DNA of 64,000 nucleotides from Rhodococcus maanshanensis NBRC 100610 (GTDB lineage: Bacteria > Actinomycetota > Actinomycetes > Mycobacteriales > Mycobacteriaceae): NCBI RefSeq assembly GCF_001894865.1, contig NZ_BCXA01000017.1, positions 94,271-158,270 of the forward strand, given 5' to 3'. The position numbers and the translations under genes were made by a program. Positions 29,269 through 37,068 of the stretch are shown here, one piece after another; positions within the stretch are counted from its first letter, which is position 1; the number at the start of each line of letters is the position of its first letter. The notes under the pieces are model-generated. The model was given only the letters and a program-made list of their open reading frames with translations, did no database searches and was not told where the DNA came from.

Positions 29269-29300
29269 ATTCGAATCCTTGACACTGTGTCAGGGTCAAG
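29269..29300 (-). promoter_or_regulatory. MerR-type promoter with 19-bp spacer and operator dyad
   Basis: Read on the minus strand, TTGACC (-35, 29299-29294) and TCGAAT (-10, 29274-29269) are separated by 19 bp. The over-long spacer carries a 23-bp dyad (29278-29300) with arms CTTGACcCTG and CAGtGTCAAG, a single mismatched pair and a 3-nt centre. This is the classic MerR activator architecture. The expected start of transcription is near 29262, giving an 18-nt leader before the GTG of the HEAT gene. Confidence 0.8.
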
Positions 29301-29360
29301 CCTCGTTGTCTGTGAGTGTCGAGATCCGTGCGGTCACCGGTCGGCATTCTGAACGCGAAC

Positions 29361-29394
29361 GCGGGACCGACCCCGAGAAAGGGATCGGTCCCGC
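29361..29394 (-). terminator. Hairpin terminator of the DUF1269 gene
   Basis: Arms GCGGGACCGACCCC and GGGATCGGTCCCGC form a 14-bp stem with one mismatch and a 6-nt loop. It lies between the end of the DUF1269 gene and the MerR-HEAT promoter on the same strand. Confidence 0.55.
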
Positions 29395-29439
29395 AACGGA
29401 CTCATGGTTACGCCGGGACGACGACACCGGCGCAACGGA

Positions 29440-29970
29440 TCAGGACTTGGAGGCCTCGTCGATCTCCTTGCTGACCTGCTCGAGATCCGCCTCGAGCTGC
29501 TTCTTGGTCACCTTGGCTGCGCGTTTGAGCGCCCTCTCGACGCGCGCCTCGAGATCCGTCGCCGCAACGACGATCAGCCCGCTCTCACCCTCGTCGAGCA
29601 GTTCACCCACCTCCTTGAGGTCGGAGCGGCTCATCCCCGCCGCGACGTGCCCGCCGAGGGCCCCGAGGCCCGCGCCGCCCGCGCCGCCCAGCAACAACCC
29701 GGCCCCGAGCCCGACGGCCGGGAAGAGGGCGACCAGCGCGCCGCCGACCAGGCCGATGCCGAGCCCGCCCCAGGCGCCCTGCCGGGTCGGCTGCTCGTGC
29801 TTCTTGACGATCTTGACCTTGCCCTTGTCGGTCCGCGTGATGACGGCCGCGTCGTAGGTGTCGACCAGGTGGGCCTCGACATAGAGGTCGTGCACGGCGT
29901 CGTAGTCGGCGATCGCGGCGTCCTCCGAGTCGTAGACCGCCGCAAGCAGAGCGAATGTGTCCATGGCCAT
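29440..29970 (-). CDS. DUF1269 family protein with glycine-rich membrane segment
   Basis: A 176-residue protein of the DUF1269 family. The N-terminal ferredoxin-like part (FALLAAVYDSEDAAIADYDA) is followed by a charged stretch (ITRTDKGKVKIVKKHEQPTR). The middle is a Gly/Ala hydrophobic hairpin of about 50 residues (GGLGIGLVGGALVALFPAVG then GAGLLLGGAGGAGLGALGGH), and a long charged amphipathic helix ends it. These glycine-zipper proteins are membrane-associated and often belong to general stress regulons; the function is not known. ATG after GGAGG. Confidence 0.8.
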   Translation of the reverse strand: MAMDTFALLAAVYDSEDAAIADYDAVHDLYVEAHLVDTYDAAVITRTDKGKVKIVKKHEQPTRQGAWGGLGIGLVGGALVALFPAVGLGAGLLLGGAGGAGLGALGGHVAAGMSRSDLKEVGELLDEGESGLIVVAATDLEARVERALKRAAKVTKKQLEADLEQVSKEIDEASKS

Positions 29971-30431
29971 GGGGTTCCTCCATTGGGGTTGTCGTCCGGC
30001 TCCCAGCCTCGGCTCCCGCGGCGCGGACGGCATCCCCCAAAACGGGTGACCGCCGAGGCCCGGCCACACCGCCGACCGCAATCACCCAAAATCGGTGGCG
30101 GATTCCTGCAACATTGAACCGAGACCCGGCGATATACAGGGTTGAGGTGAGTCCCCATGACGGACAATGACGTCGCACGGCGCGCCGGAGCGGGCAGTGG
30201 ACCAGACCGCGGGCATTTCGCGGTGGCCACCTGCCGCTCGCCACCGCCGCCGCGACCGCGCGTTCCCTGATCGCGCCCAAGGATTCCGGATCGCCCCGCG
30301 CGATCGACGGAAGTCAGAACGGCGTTGCCGTCCTCTCGAGCGGTGGGCGGGAATTGCTCGACTGGTGCGCCTCGCGTTCAGTTGCGATCACACCGCTCAC
30401 ACCACGAACTACCCCATGAAGGCGGCAAAAG
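29971..30431. other. 461-nt stretch without a confident gene
   Basis: This holds the upstream region of the DUF1269 gene, with two direct copies of CCCAAAAnnGGTG 49 bp apart (30036-30048 and 30085-30097). Further right is a possible 37-codon plus-strand frame at 30157-30270 behind GAGGTGAG (MTDNDVARRAGAGSG), whose C-terminal half is low-complexity proline/arginine and looks out of frame. I cannot support a gene; a decayed coding remnant is possible. Confidence 0.4.
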
Positions 30432-30563
30432 ATGGACCTCGAAATGCTCGAGAAGCTGATCGATCTCATGAGCAAGGTGATGGACATGATGGGCGGCATG
30501 CAGGGCGGCGGAGGAGGCGCAGGCCCCCTCGGCAGCCTCGGCGGAGGCAGCCTCGGGTCGTGA
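30432..30563 (+). CDS. 43-residue Met/Leu-helical, glycine-tailed small protein
   Basis: A very short gene: MDLEMLEKLIDLMSKVMDMM forms an amphipathic helix with many methionines, followed by the flexible tail GGMQGGGGGAGPLGSLGGGS. No signal peptide. The evidence for reality is indirect: third-position GC bias in frame, an isolated position, and a strong factor-independent terminator 17 nt past the stop. Corynebacteria and relatives make pore-forming or secreted peptides of this size without signal peptides, which is one possible analogy but only a guess. I do not recognise a family. Confidence 0.55.
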   Translation: MDLEMLEKLIDLMSKVMDMMGGMQGGGGGAGPLGSLGGGSLGS

Positions 30564-30580
30564 TCGACCCTCCTGCAGGA

Positions 30581-30613
30581 AAGGCTCTCGACCCACGGGT
30601 CGGGGGCCTTTTC
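30581..30613 (+). terminator. Factor-independent terminator of the 43-codon gene
   Basis: A 14-bp stem (AAGGC, three wobble-capable pairs, CGACCC with GGGTCG, then GCCTT) is followed by TTTTCT. It is the clearest intrinsic terminator in this region and supports transcription of the small gene. Confidence 0.75.
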
Positions 30614-30876
30614 TCGTCACAGTGAGCTGGTGGCCGCGGTCGGCGGAAGGCGATCTCCGCTGTTCCAGTCGTGGGCAGGCGACCACCGCGCTAGTGTTTT
30701 TACCTGACTCTTGGCGACTCCGTGGAGGTGCGCTATGGAAGTGGCCGCACCGTACGGCGCGATCCGAGCTCTCGTTCCTGCGCGAAGTCCGTCGCCCCCA
30801 GCCGCCGACAAGACCAGCCGACACTCCGGCGACTGAATTGGATCATGGCCATCCAAACCAGTATTGGAGTCCTGCA

Positions 30877-31269
30877 ATGAATCCGACCAAATCTCTTGCC
30901 GCGTCTGCGCTCGTGGTCGTCGCCCTCGGCGCCGGCGCCGGAACCGCCTACGCCGAACCCGCGGTGCCGCCACCCCCCGGCGCCGAGGCCGTCTCGGACG
31001 CGATCTGGCCCGACAATCCCACCAAGCAATCCGCCTTCGACGCCTTCGCAACCGAGGTCGCCGTCGGCTGGAACAACGGCGGCGGGCAGGGCGCACTCAT
31101 CGGGCTCGGCGTCGGCGCGGGCATCGGCTGCCTGTCGATCTTTCCCAACTTCATCGCCGGGTGCATCGTGGGCGGCGTGATCGGCGCAGGCGTGGGTGCC
31201 ATGAACGGGATCAAGGACTCCAACCCGAACGTGCTGCCCGCCTTCGACAAGTTCATGGCGACGCCCTAG
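30877..31269 (+). CDS. Small secreted protein with C-terminal glycine-zipper segment
   Basis: A 130-residue exported protein. The signal peptide is residues 1 to about 26 (NPTKSLAASALVVVALGAGA, cleavage near TAYA-EP). A Pro-rich linker follows (EPAVPPPPGAEAVSD), then a domain containing a glycine-rich hydrophobic hairpin (GALIGLGVGAGIGCLS and IAGCIVGGVIGAGVGAMNGI) with two cysteines that could form a disulfide. The pattern is familiar from Nocardia and Rhodococcus exported proteins of unknown function. ATG after GGAG. Confidence 0.75.
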   Translation: MNPTKSLAASALVVVALGAGAGTAYAEPAVPPPPGAEAVSDAIWPDNPTKQSAFDAFATEVAVGWNNGGGQGALIGLGVGAGIGCLSIFPNFIAGCIVGGVIGAGVGAMNGIKDSNPNVLPAFDKFMATP

Positions 31270-31288
31270 GTCGGCGCCAGCCAGGTCC

Positions 31289-31459
31289 CTACTTCGTCGC
31301 GCCCTTGCGAACCACCGTCAGCTTGTGCAGGCGTGAGGAGATCCGCTTGTCGTCGCTGCCGCGCAGCAGGGCGATCCCGGACCGGATCTCCTCCACCGCC
31401 CAGGTGCCGGCGGTATCCGAAATATGCACCAGGTCGCCGACCTGAACTGCCTCACTCAT
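31289..31459 (-). CDS. Small conserved hypothetical protein, SH3-like
   Basis: A 56-residue beta-rich protein (VQVGDLVHISDTAGTWAVEE, then RISSRLHKLTVVRKGA) that looks like a small SH3-type barrel. The ATG is preceded by GGAG. It resembles short actinobacterial proteins placed next to lipid genes, but no function is known to me. It converges on the secreted 130-residue protein gene with a 19-nt gap. Confidence 0.55.
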   Translation of the reverse strand: MSEAVQVGDLVHISDTAGTWAVEEIRSGIALLRGSDDKRISSRLHKLTVVRKGATK

Positions 31460-31572
31460 CGCCGTTCTCCGCATCCACTACTCCAGGCGGGCGCGTGTCA
31501 TCGTCCCGCCGATCATCATCAGCTGGATCAATTATCACGCGCCGGGTGCCGGGTGCCGCAGACGGGCGGCGA

Positions 31573-31824
31573 CTACTTGCCTGCGGGGCCGTCGTCGACG
31601 TCCGCCTCGCCCGCCGGGACGTCCGGTTCCTCGTCGGCTGCGTCCGCCTGCGCCCGCTTCGACGCCTCGCGCATCTCGATGCCGTCGGTGATCCAGTCCC
31701 CGATCTCGCGGGTCACGTCCCGGACCGCCCCTGCGATGATCATCGCGATCTTGCCGACGTGCGTGGCCCCGGACTCGGTCAGCTCCTGCACGGTGTCCTT
31801 GCGTCGCTCGAACTTGCTCACCAT
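31573..31824 (-). CDS. Small hypothetical protein following the desaturase gene
   Basis: An 83-residue soluble protein: a helical N-terminal part (MVSKFERRKDTVQELTESGA, then IAMIIAGAVRDVTREIGDWI) and an acidic disordered tail (ADEEPDVPAGEADVDDGPAG). It begins 14 nt after the desaturase stop codon and is preceded by GAGAGGTGA, so it is the third gene of the reductase-desaturase operon. A role as an accessory to the membrane desaturase is plausible by position only. Confidence 0.65.
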   Translation of the reverse strand: MVSKFERRKDTVQELTESGATHVGKIAMIIAGAVRDVTREIGDWITDGIEMREASKRAQADAADEEPDVPAGEADVDDGPAGK

Positions 31825-31838
31825 GGACGCGTCACCTC

Positions 31839-33011
31839 TCACGCTGTGGCCTTCTGACGTTCGACGATAACACCGGGAGCCGACTCGGATCGGGTGAGGA
31901 ACGGCGGCAACGCGAGCTTGAAGATCTTGCCCCACACCGATCCGATCTGCTTGAAGAAGCCACCGGTGTTGTACGGCAGACCGTGCTTCTCGCACAGCGC
32001 CCGCACGTGCGGCGCCATCTCGGGATAGCGGTGCGCCGGGATGTCGGGGAACAGGTGGTGCTCGATCTGGTGCGAGAGGTTTCCGGACATGATGTGGAAC
32101 AGCGGACTCCCCTCGATGTTCGCGCTGCCGAGCATCTGGCGCACATACCACTGCCCCTGGGTCTCCTCCGCGGTCTCCTCCTCGCTGAAGGTCTGCACTC
32201 CCGTCGGGAAGTGCCCGCAGAAGATGATCGAGTACGTCCACAGGTTGCGGACCAGGTTGGCGCTCGCGTTACCGAGCAGGGTGGTCACGAACAGCGGGCC
32301 GGTCAGGGCCGGGAACACGAGGTAGTCCTTGAGGACCTGACGACCGGCCTTGCGCCACATGCCCTGCAGCAGCGGCTTGACGTCGTGCCACTTGCGCTTG
32401 CCCTTGACGATGTTCTCGGTCTCGAGGTCGTGCAGCATCACACCCCACTCGAAGAAGACCATGAGCGCGAACGCGTAGACGGGGTTGCCCAGGTAGTACG
32501 GATTCCACTTCTGGGCCTCGTCCATCCGCAGGATGCCGTAACCGATGTCGCGGTCGCGGCCGACGATATTGGTGAAGGTGTGGTGCATGTAGTTGTGCGA
32601 GTGCCGCCATTGGTCCGCGGGGCACACGGTGTCCCATTCGAAGACCCGCGAGTTCAGGCCGGGTTCACGCATCCAGTCGTACTGGCCGTGCATGACGTTG
32701 TGGCCGATCTCCATGTTGTCGAGGATCTTCGAGATGCCGAGGGCGCCGACGCCGGCGAGCCAGAAGGGCGGCAGGAACCCGAGGTACATCAGGCCGCGGC
32801 CGGCCACCTCGAAGCCACGCTGCGCCTTGATGATCTTGTAGATGTACTCGCGGTCCTGTTCGCCGAGGTCGGCGACGATCCGGGCGCGCAACTCGTCGAG
32901 TTCGCGTCCGATCTCCTCGACCTGCTCGTAGCTGAGCACGATCGGGGCTGTGGTCTCTTCGTTCTTCGCGCCGCCGAGGAACGGCAGCGTCGGGAGGGAC
33001 AAACCGAGCAT
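31839..33011 (-). CDS. desA3: Membrane acyl-CoA delta-9 desaturase, DesA3 type
   Basis: A 390-residue di-iron fatty acid desaturase that introduces the double bond of oleate into stearoyl-CoA. The three histidine boxes are present: HNVMHGQYDW, HSHNYMHHTFTN and HQIEHHLFPD. Hydrophobic segments between them form the membrane hairpins. The neighbour upstream on the same strand, 25 nt away, is the NADPH-dependent electron-donor reductase, exactly as in M. tuberculosis Rv3229c-Rv3230c. Expression is probably controlled by the divergent TetR. Confidence 0.93.
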   Translation of the reverse strand: MLGLSLPTLPFLGGAKNEETTAPIVLSYEQVEEIGRELDELRARIVADLGEQDREYIYKIIKAQRGFEVAGRGLMYLGFLPPFWLAGVGALGISKILDNMEIGHNVMHGQYDWMREPGLNSRVFEWDTVCPADQWRHSHNYMHHTFTNIVGRDRDIGYGILRMDEAQKWNPYYLGNPVYAFALMVFFEWGVMLHDLETENIVKGKRKWHDVKPLLQGMWRKAGRQVLKDYLVFPALTGPLFVTTLLGNASANLVRNLWTYSIIFCGHFPTGVQTFSEEETAEETQGQWYVRQMLGSANIEGSPLFHIMSGNLSHQIEHHLFPDIPAHRYPEMAPHVRALCEKHGLPYNTGGFFKQIGSVWGKIFKLALPPFLTRSESAPGVIVERQKATA

Positions 33012-33036
33012 GGGAGTTCTCCTTGGTCGAAGGTGA

Positions 33037-34137
33037 TCAGATGTCGACGGAGACGTCGCCGACGGCAGCCGAGATGCACAGCTGGATCGGCTGATCCGGG
33101 TCGGAGTCGGTCTCGCCGGTACGCAGGTTCCTGGTGCAGCCGGAGGTCTTGACCGCGGTGCAGGAGAAGCAGATCCCCATCCGGCACCCGAATTCGGGAG
33201 TCAGACCGGCGGCCTCCGCCTGGTCGAGCAGGCTCGCCCCCGAGTTCTGCGCGGTCACCCCCGACGCGGTGAACGTGAGCAGGCCGGTCGCATCGGAGTC
33301 GGCGACGGCCACCGGCGCGGTGAACTCCTCGGTGTGCAGCCGCTCGGCGAGCCCGATCCGGTCGTAGTGCTCGCGAACCCCCCGCATCAGCCCGGGCGGG
33401 CCGCACAGGTAGGTCTGGGCCTCGCCGTGCCAGGGCGCCGCGGCCTCGAGGTGCTCCTGCCCGAAGAAGCCGTGCAGATCGCCGCCGTCCGACTGACCCG
33501 TGTAGGCCAGCACCACCCGCAGGTTGTCGTGGTCCGCCGCAAGCTGGGCCAGCTCGACGCGATGGGCCACGCCCCGCTCGGTGTCGGCGTAGTGCAGGAA
33601 GGTGATCTCGCCGTCGTGCCCCTCGTCGAGGAGGGTGCGCAGCATCGACAGCACCGGCGTGATGCCGCTGCCACCGCTGATGAGCAGGATCTTCTCGGGC
33701 CTGCGGGCGGGCATTCGGAACACACCGTCCGCCTGAGACAGGCTCACCACGAGCCCCGGCTCGGCGTTGGCGTGCAGGTACTGCGACACCAGGCCCTGCG
33801 GGTGCGCCTTGACGGTGAGCTCGATGTGTCCGTCCGAACGGTGCTGTGAGCAGGCGGGTGAATAGCACCGGGTGTGCCGGACACCGTCGATCACCACCCC
33901 GATCTGGACGAACTGGCCGGCCTCGAAGCCCCGCCACTGCCGGGTGGGGCGCAGCGTGAGGGTGACGGTGTCCGCGGTCGTGCGGCGCACCTCGGTGACC
34001 TCGGCCCGCAGGTCGCGCACGGTCGCCATCGGGTTCACGAGCTCGAGGTACCTGTCGATCTGGTGCGGGCTCGCCATCGCCTCGAACAGCGACATCAGCG
34101 AGAGCCGTCGGGTCCGGGTTCGGGTCTGCAAGGTCAC
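33037..34137 (-). CDS. Flavin/[2Fe-2S] oxidoreductase, electron donor of the desaturase (Rv3230c type)
   Basis: A 366-residue three-domain reductase. An FAD-binding barrel (FEAGQFVQIGVVIDGVRHTR with RCYS-type turn) comes first, then an NAD(P)H domain (EKILLISGGSGITPVLSMLR), then a C-terminal plant-type ferredoxin domain whose cysteines are in EFGCRMGICFSCTAVKTSGC. It transfers electrons from NADPH to the desaturase di-iron centre. Two adjacent GTG codons could start it; the second is better spaced from AGGAGG. First gene of the operon and divergent from TetR. Confidence 0.92.
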   Translation of the reverse strand: MTLQTRTRTRRLSLMSLFEAMASPHQIDRYLELVNPMATVRDLRAEVTEVRRTTADTVTLTLRPTRQWRGFEAGQFVQIGVVIDGVRHTRCYSPACSQHRSDGHIELTVKAHPQGLVSQYLHANAEPGLVVSLSQADGVFRMPARRPEKILLISGGSGITPVLSMLRTLLDEGHDGEITFLHYADTERGVAHRVELAQLAADHDNLRVVLAYTGQSDGGDLHGFFGQEHLEAAAPWHGEAQTYLCGPPGLMRGVREHYDRIGLAERLHTEEFTAPVAVADSDATGLLTFTASGVTAQNSGASLLDQAEAAGLTPEFGCRMGICFSCTAVKTSGCTRNLRTGETDSDPDQPIQLCISAAVGDVSVDI

Positions 34138-34170
34138 CACGGCCTCCTGGTGAGAGTTTCGGAGAGTTTC

Positions 34171-34289
34171 AGTGAACACTCGTACACAAACAAGTGTGTC
34201 AGGAAGTACCAGGTAGATGTCAACCCCAACGGCGATGTGACGCCGATTACAGACCATCCGTACACAGAACAAGTGAACACACATACACT
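34171..34289. promoter_or_regulatory. Pair of 18-bp operator-like sites between the desaturase operon and TetR
   Basis: Site 1 (34171-34188) reads AGTGAACACTCGTACACA and site 2 (34272-34289) AGTGAACACACATACACT; they agree in 14 of 18 positions and both show AGTG/TACAC-type dyad symmetry. One lies near each divergent gene start. As I remember them, the FabR and DesT operators of unsaturated fatty acid genes have the same AGtGaAC start, so binding by the neighbouring TetR protein is likely. Confidence 0.65.
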
Positions 34290-34296
34290 GATTGCC

Positions 34297-34914
34297 GTGA
34301 CCGAACCGGAGACCAGGGCCGAACGCAAGGAGCGCACAAGGGCAGCACTCCTCGACGGAGCCCTCGAGCTACTGGAGGACCGCAGTTTCGCGAACCTGAG
34401 CCTGCGCGAGGTCGCGCGGTCGGCCGGGATCGTCCCGACCGCGTTCTACCGGCACTTCGCGTCGATGGACGACCTCGGCGTCGCCCTTGTCGAGGACAGC
34501 ATGCGCATGCTGCGCCGGATGCTGCGCGAGGCGCGTCGCGACCCGAGTGCCAAGAACGCGGGCGCGTCGCTGGAGATCCTGCTGCGGCAGGTGCACACGC
34601 ACGAGGGCCAGTTCCGGTTCCTCAGTCGCGAACGCTACGGCGGCGTCGCCGAGGTCAGGCGGGCCATCGCCTCCGAATTACGTTTGTTCGCAAGCGAACT
34701 CACCATCGACCTGTCCCGGGTACCGGGCCTGTCCGGCTGGGAGGTCGAGGACCTCGAAATGGCCGCCGACCTGATCGTGGGCACCATGATGTCCACCGTC
34801 GTTGGCGTCCTCGAGGTCGACCAGCGCGACGAGCGCGAGGTGATCACCCGCGCCGAACGTCAGCTGAGGCTGATCATGATCGGGATGGGCGGCTGGCGAT
34901 CCGGGCCGCGGTGA
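34297..34914 (+). CDS. TetR-family regulator of unsaturated fatty acid synthesis (DesT/FabR-like)
   Basis: A 205-residue TetR protein. The DNA-binding domain is RAERKERTRAALLDGALELL, then SLREVARSAGIVPTAFYRHF. The segment GIVPTAFYRHF is characteristic of the DesT/FabR group, which senses the saturated to unsaturated acyl-CoA ratio and controls desaturase genes. Divergent orientation to the reductase-desaturase operon and the paired operator-like sites in the gap support this. GTG start, no strong ribosome site. Confidence 0.88.
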   Translation: MTEPETRAERKERTRAALLDGALELLEDRSFANLSLREVARSAGIVPTAFYRHFASMDDLGVALVEDSMRMLRRMLREARRDPSAKNAGASLEILLRQVHTHEGQFRFLSRERYGGVAEVRRAIASELRLFASELTIDLSRVPGLSGWEVEDLEMAADLIVGTMMSTVVGVLEVDQRDEREVITRAERQLRLIMIGMGGWRSGPR

Positions 34915-34972
34915 CACCGTCGGCGGCCGAATTCGGGGCCCGGCCGTGTACCGGGGCGTGGTCGAATAGGCC

Positions 34973-35898
34973 ATGCAGTTCCGCCAGCTCGAGTACTTCG
35001 TGGCGCTCGCCCGGGAGCGACACTTCGCTCGCGCCGCGAGCGCCTGCTACGTGTCCCAACCGGCGCTGTCGGAAGCGATCCGCAAGCTCGAGCACGAACT
35101 GAAGGTCCCGCTGGTCCGCCGCGGGCGTGCCTTCGAAGGCCTCACCCCCGAGGGCGAACGGCTGGTGCCGTGGGCGCGGCGCATCCTGGCCGACCACGAT
35201 CTGCTCAAGCAGGAGTCGCGGCGCTGCAGACCGGCCTCTCCGGCGAGCTCCGGCTCGGGGTGATCCCGGCCGCGTCGACGACCGTCGCGCTGCTCACCGA
35301 CCCGTTCTGCGCGGAGCACCCGCTCGTCCGCGTACAGCTCGAATCGGGCCTGCGGTCGGCCGAGATCCTCGACAGAATCCGACGATTCGAGCTCGACGCC
35401 GGACTCGTCCACCCGGACGGGGAGGACACCGCCGGCCTTCTCGTCACGCCATTGTACGAGGAGCTGCACGTCCTCGTCGCGGGCAGCGAACTGCCCACCG
35501 GCCGATCGGGCACCATCGGCTGGCAGGACGCGCTGGAACTCCCGATGTGCCTGCTGAACACGGGCATGCGTGGCCGCCAGCTCATCGACGATGCGCTGGC
35601 CACGCGCGGCCTCGCGGCGTCACCGCAGCTCGAAACCGATTCCGCCGTCACGCTTCTCGCCCACATCGGCACCGGCCGCTGGGCGAGCATCATCCCTCAG
35701 GCCTGGCTTCGCAGCCTGGTCCCACCCGCGGGCGCTCGCGTGCTGGCGCTGGATGGCCCGGCGATCAGGGCTCGGGTCGCGCTGGTCACCGACGCGGCGG
35801 AGCCCGGCTCTGTGCTGACCCGTGCCCTGATACGGACCGCGCAGGCTGTCGATGTCGACGCCTCGCTCCGCGTACCGCCCGGACCTGCCACCGACTGA
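34973..35898 (+). pseudogene. LysR-family regulator interrupted by a -1 frameshift
   Basis: The N-terminal part ([20 protein letters not shown], then [20 protein letters not shown]) is an intact LysR helix-turn-helix reading from base 34973. After KQE near base 35215 the frame ends in nonsense, while the next frame continues the family sequence exactly ([20 protein letters not shown] and a complete effector domain to 35898). Restoring one G after CAGGAG would give about 309 residues, the normal LysR length. It is either a recent inactivating mutation or a sequencing error. The likely target is the FUSC exporter gene on the same strand. Confidence 0.85.
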
Positions 35899-36048
35899 CG
35901 CCCTCTCGATCGGCCGCGCCTATCGAGCGTTCGGAAACGTGTCTTGGACACCCATGGCGCCGCCCCGCGAGACTGAGATCGCTTTCCGACACGACGAACA
36001 GCGACGAGTACAGCTGCCACGCGGCCGGTCTCGGATCGGAGTACATCC

Positions 36049-37068
36049 TTGCGCGCGGCACCGGCACCTCGACTGCTCAGCGTTGTCCGCGTCGAGAACG
36101 ACCACCTGCACGCGGGCAGGGTTGCGATCGGACTGGTCGTTCCCGGACTCGTGCTGGTGGCGGCCGGGCGCCCCGACCTGATCATCTACGCCGTCTTCGG
36201 ATCGTTCACCGGCATGTACGGACGGTCCGAATGCCACCGCGAGCGACTCAGACATCAGGTGCAGGCGAGCGCGGTGCTGCTGACCGGTATCGGCATCGGG
36301 ATCCTGTTGTCGGGCCTTCACGCCCGTCCGTGGGTCCTCGTGGTCACCGAGGTCGGCTTCGCCGCAGTGGGATCGCTGGTGACGGACCGATTCGGCCTCC
36401 GGCCCGCCGGCCCGTTCTTCGGGATCTTCGCGCTCGGCGCCGTCGCGACCGTGCCCGCAGGCCACGTCGCGCCGACTGCGGCGCTGTCGATCTGCGCCGC
36501 GACGGCGCTGCTCTGCATCGCCGTCGGCCAATCCGGTTCGATTCGCGTCCGGGCGCCCCGATGGGACACGTCCGTTCGACGGATGAGCCCAGGCGAGGAC
36601 CTGCGTGCCTCGGACGCGTTGGTCCAGGCCGCACGCTACGCGCTGGCCCTCTCCCTCGCCGGTGCGGTGGGACTTCTCCTTGGGATCGGTCACCTCAACT
36701 GGGCGCTGGCGGGCGCCGCCGTTCCTCTGGCCGCCACCGACGCGCGCAGCCGCGTCTATCGCGGCATCCACCGCGTGCTGGGCACGGTCGCCGGACTCGG
36801 CGTTGCCGCCGCACTGCTCCTACCGGACCTGCCTGCGACCGTGCTCGCCCTCCTGGTGGTCGCCCTGATGTTCCCGACCGAGCTGTTCATGATGCGCAAC
36901 TACGGCCTGGCCATCGGGTTCTTCACGCCGTTGATAATGCTGATGACCGAACTGGCCGACCCGACAGAGCCGGTGGCGCTCCTGGAGGCCCGGGTTATCG
37001 CCACCCTCGTCGGAGTCGCCGCGGGCGTCGCGGTCGCGGTCGTCACCCACCGACCCCGAGTCCCCTAG
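36049..37068 (+). CDS. FUSC family inner-membrane transporter (aromatic-acid-exporter-like)
   Basis: A 339-residue membrane protein with two blocks of hydrophobic helices (about residues 20-165 and 195-335), as in FUSC/AaeB-like proteins. The second block contains YALALSLAGAVGLLLGIGHL and HLNWALAGAAVPLAATDARS, RVYRGIHRVLGTVAGLGVAA, the conserved RxxxRxxGTxxG pattern. Related proteins export p-hydroxybenzoate and similar acids under LysR control, which fits the LysR gene upstream. The TTG start is supported by GGAG 8 nt upstream. Its last 4 nt overlap the end of the convergent nuclease gene. Confidence 0.8.
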   Translation: MRAAPAPRLLSVVRVENDHLHAGRVAIGLVVPGLVLVAAGRPDLIIYAVFGSFTGMYGRSECHRERLRHQVQASAVLLTGIGIGILLSGLHARPWVLVVTEVGFAAVGSLVTDRFGLRPAGPFFGIFALGAVATVPAGHVAPTAALSICAATALLCIAVGQSGSIRVRAPRWDTSVRRMSPGEDLRASDALVQAARYALALSLAGAVGLLLGIGHLNWALAGAAVPLAATDARSRVYRGIHRVLGTVAGLGVAAALLLPDLPATVLALLVVALMFPTELFMMRNYGLAIGFFTPLIMLMTELADPTEPVALLEARVIATLVGVAAGVAVAVVTHRPRVP

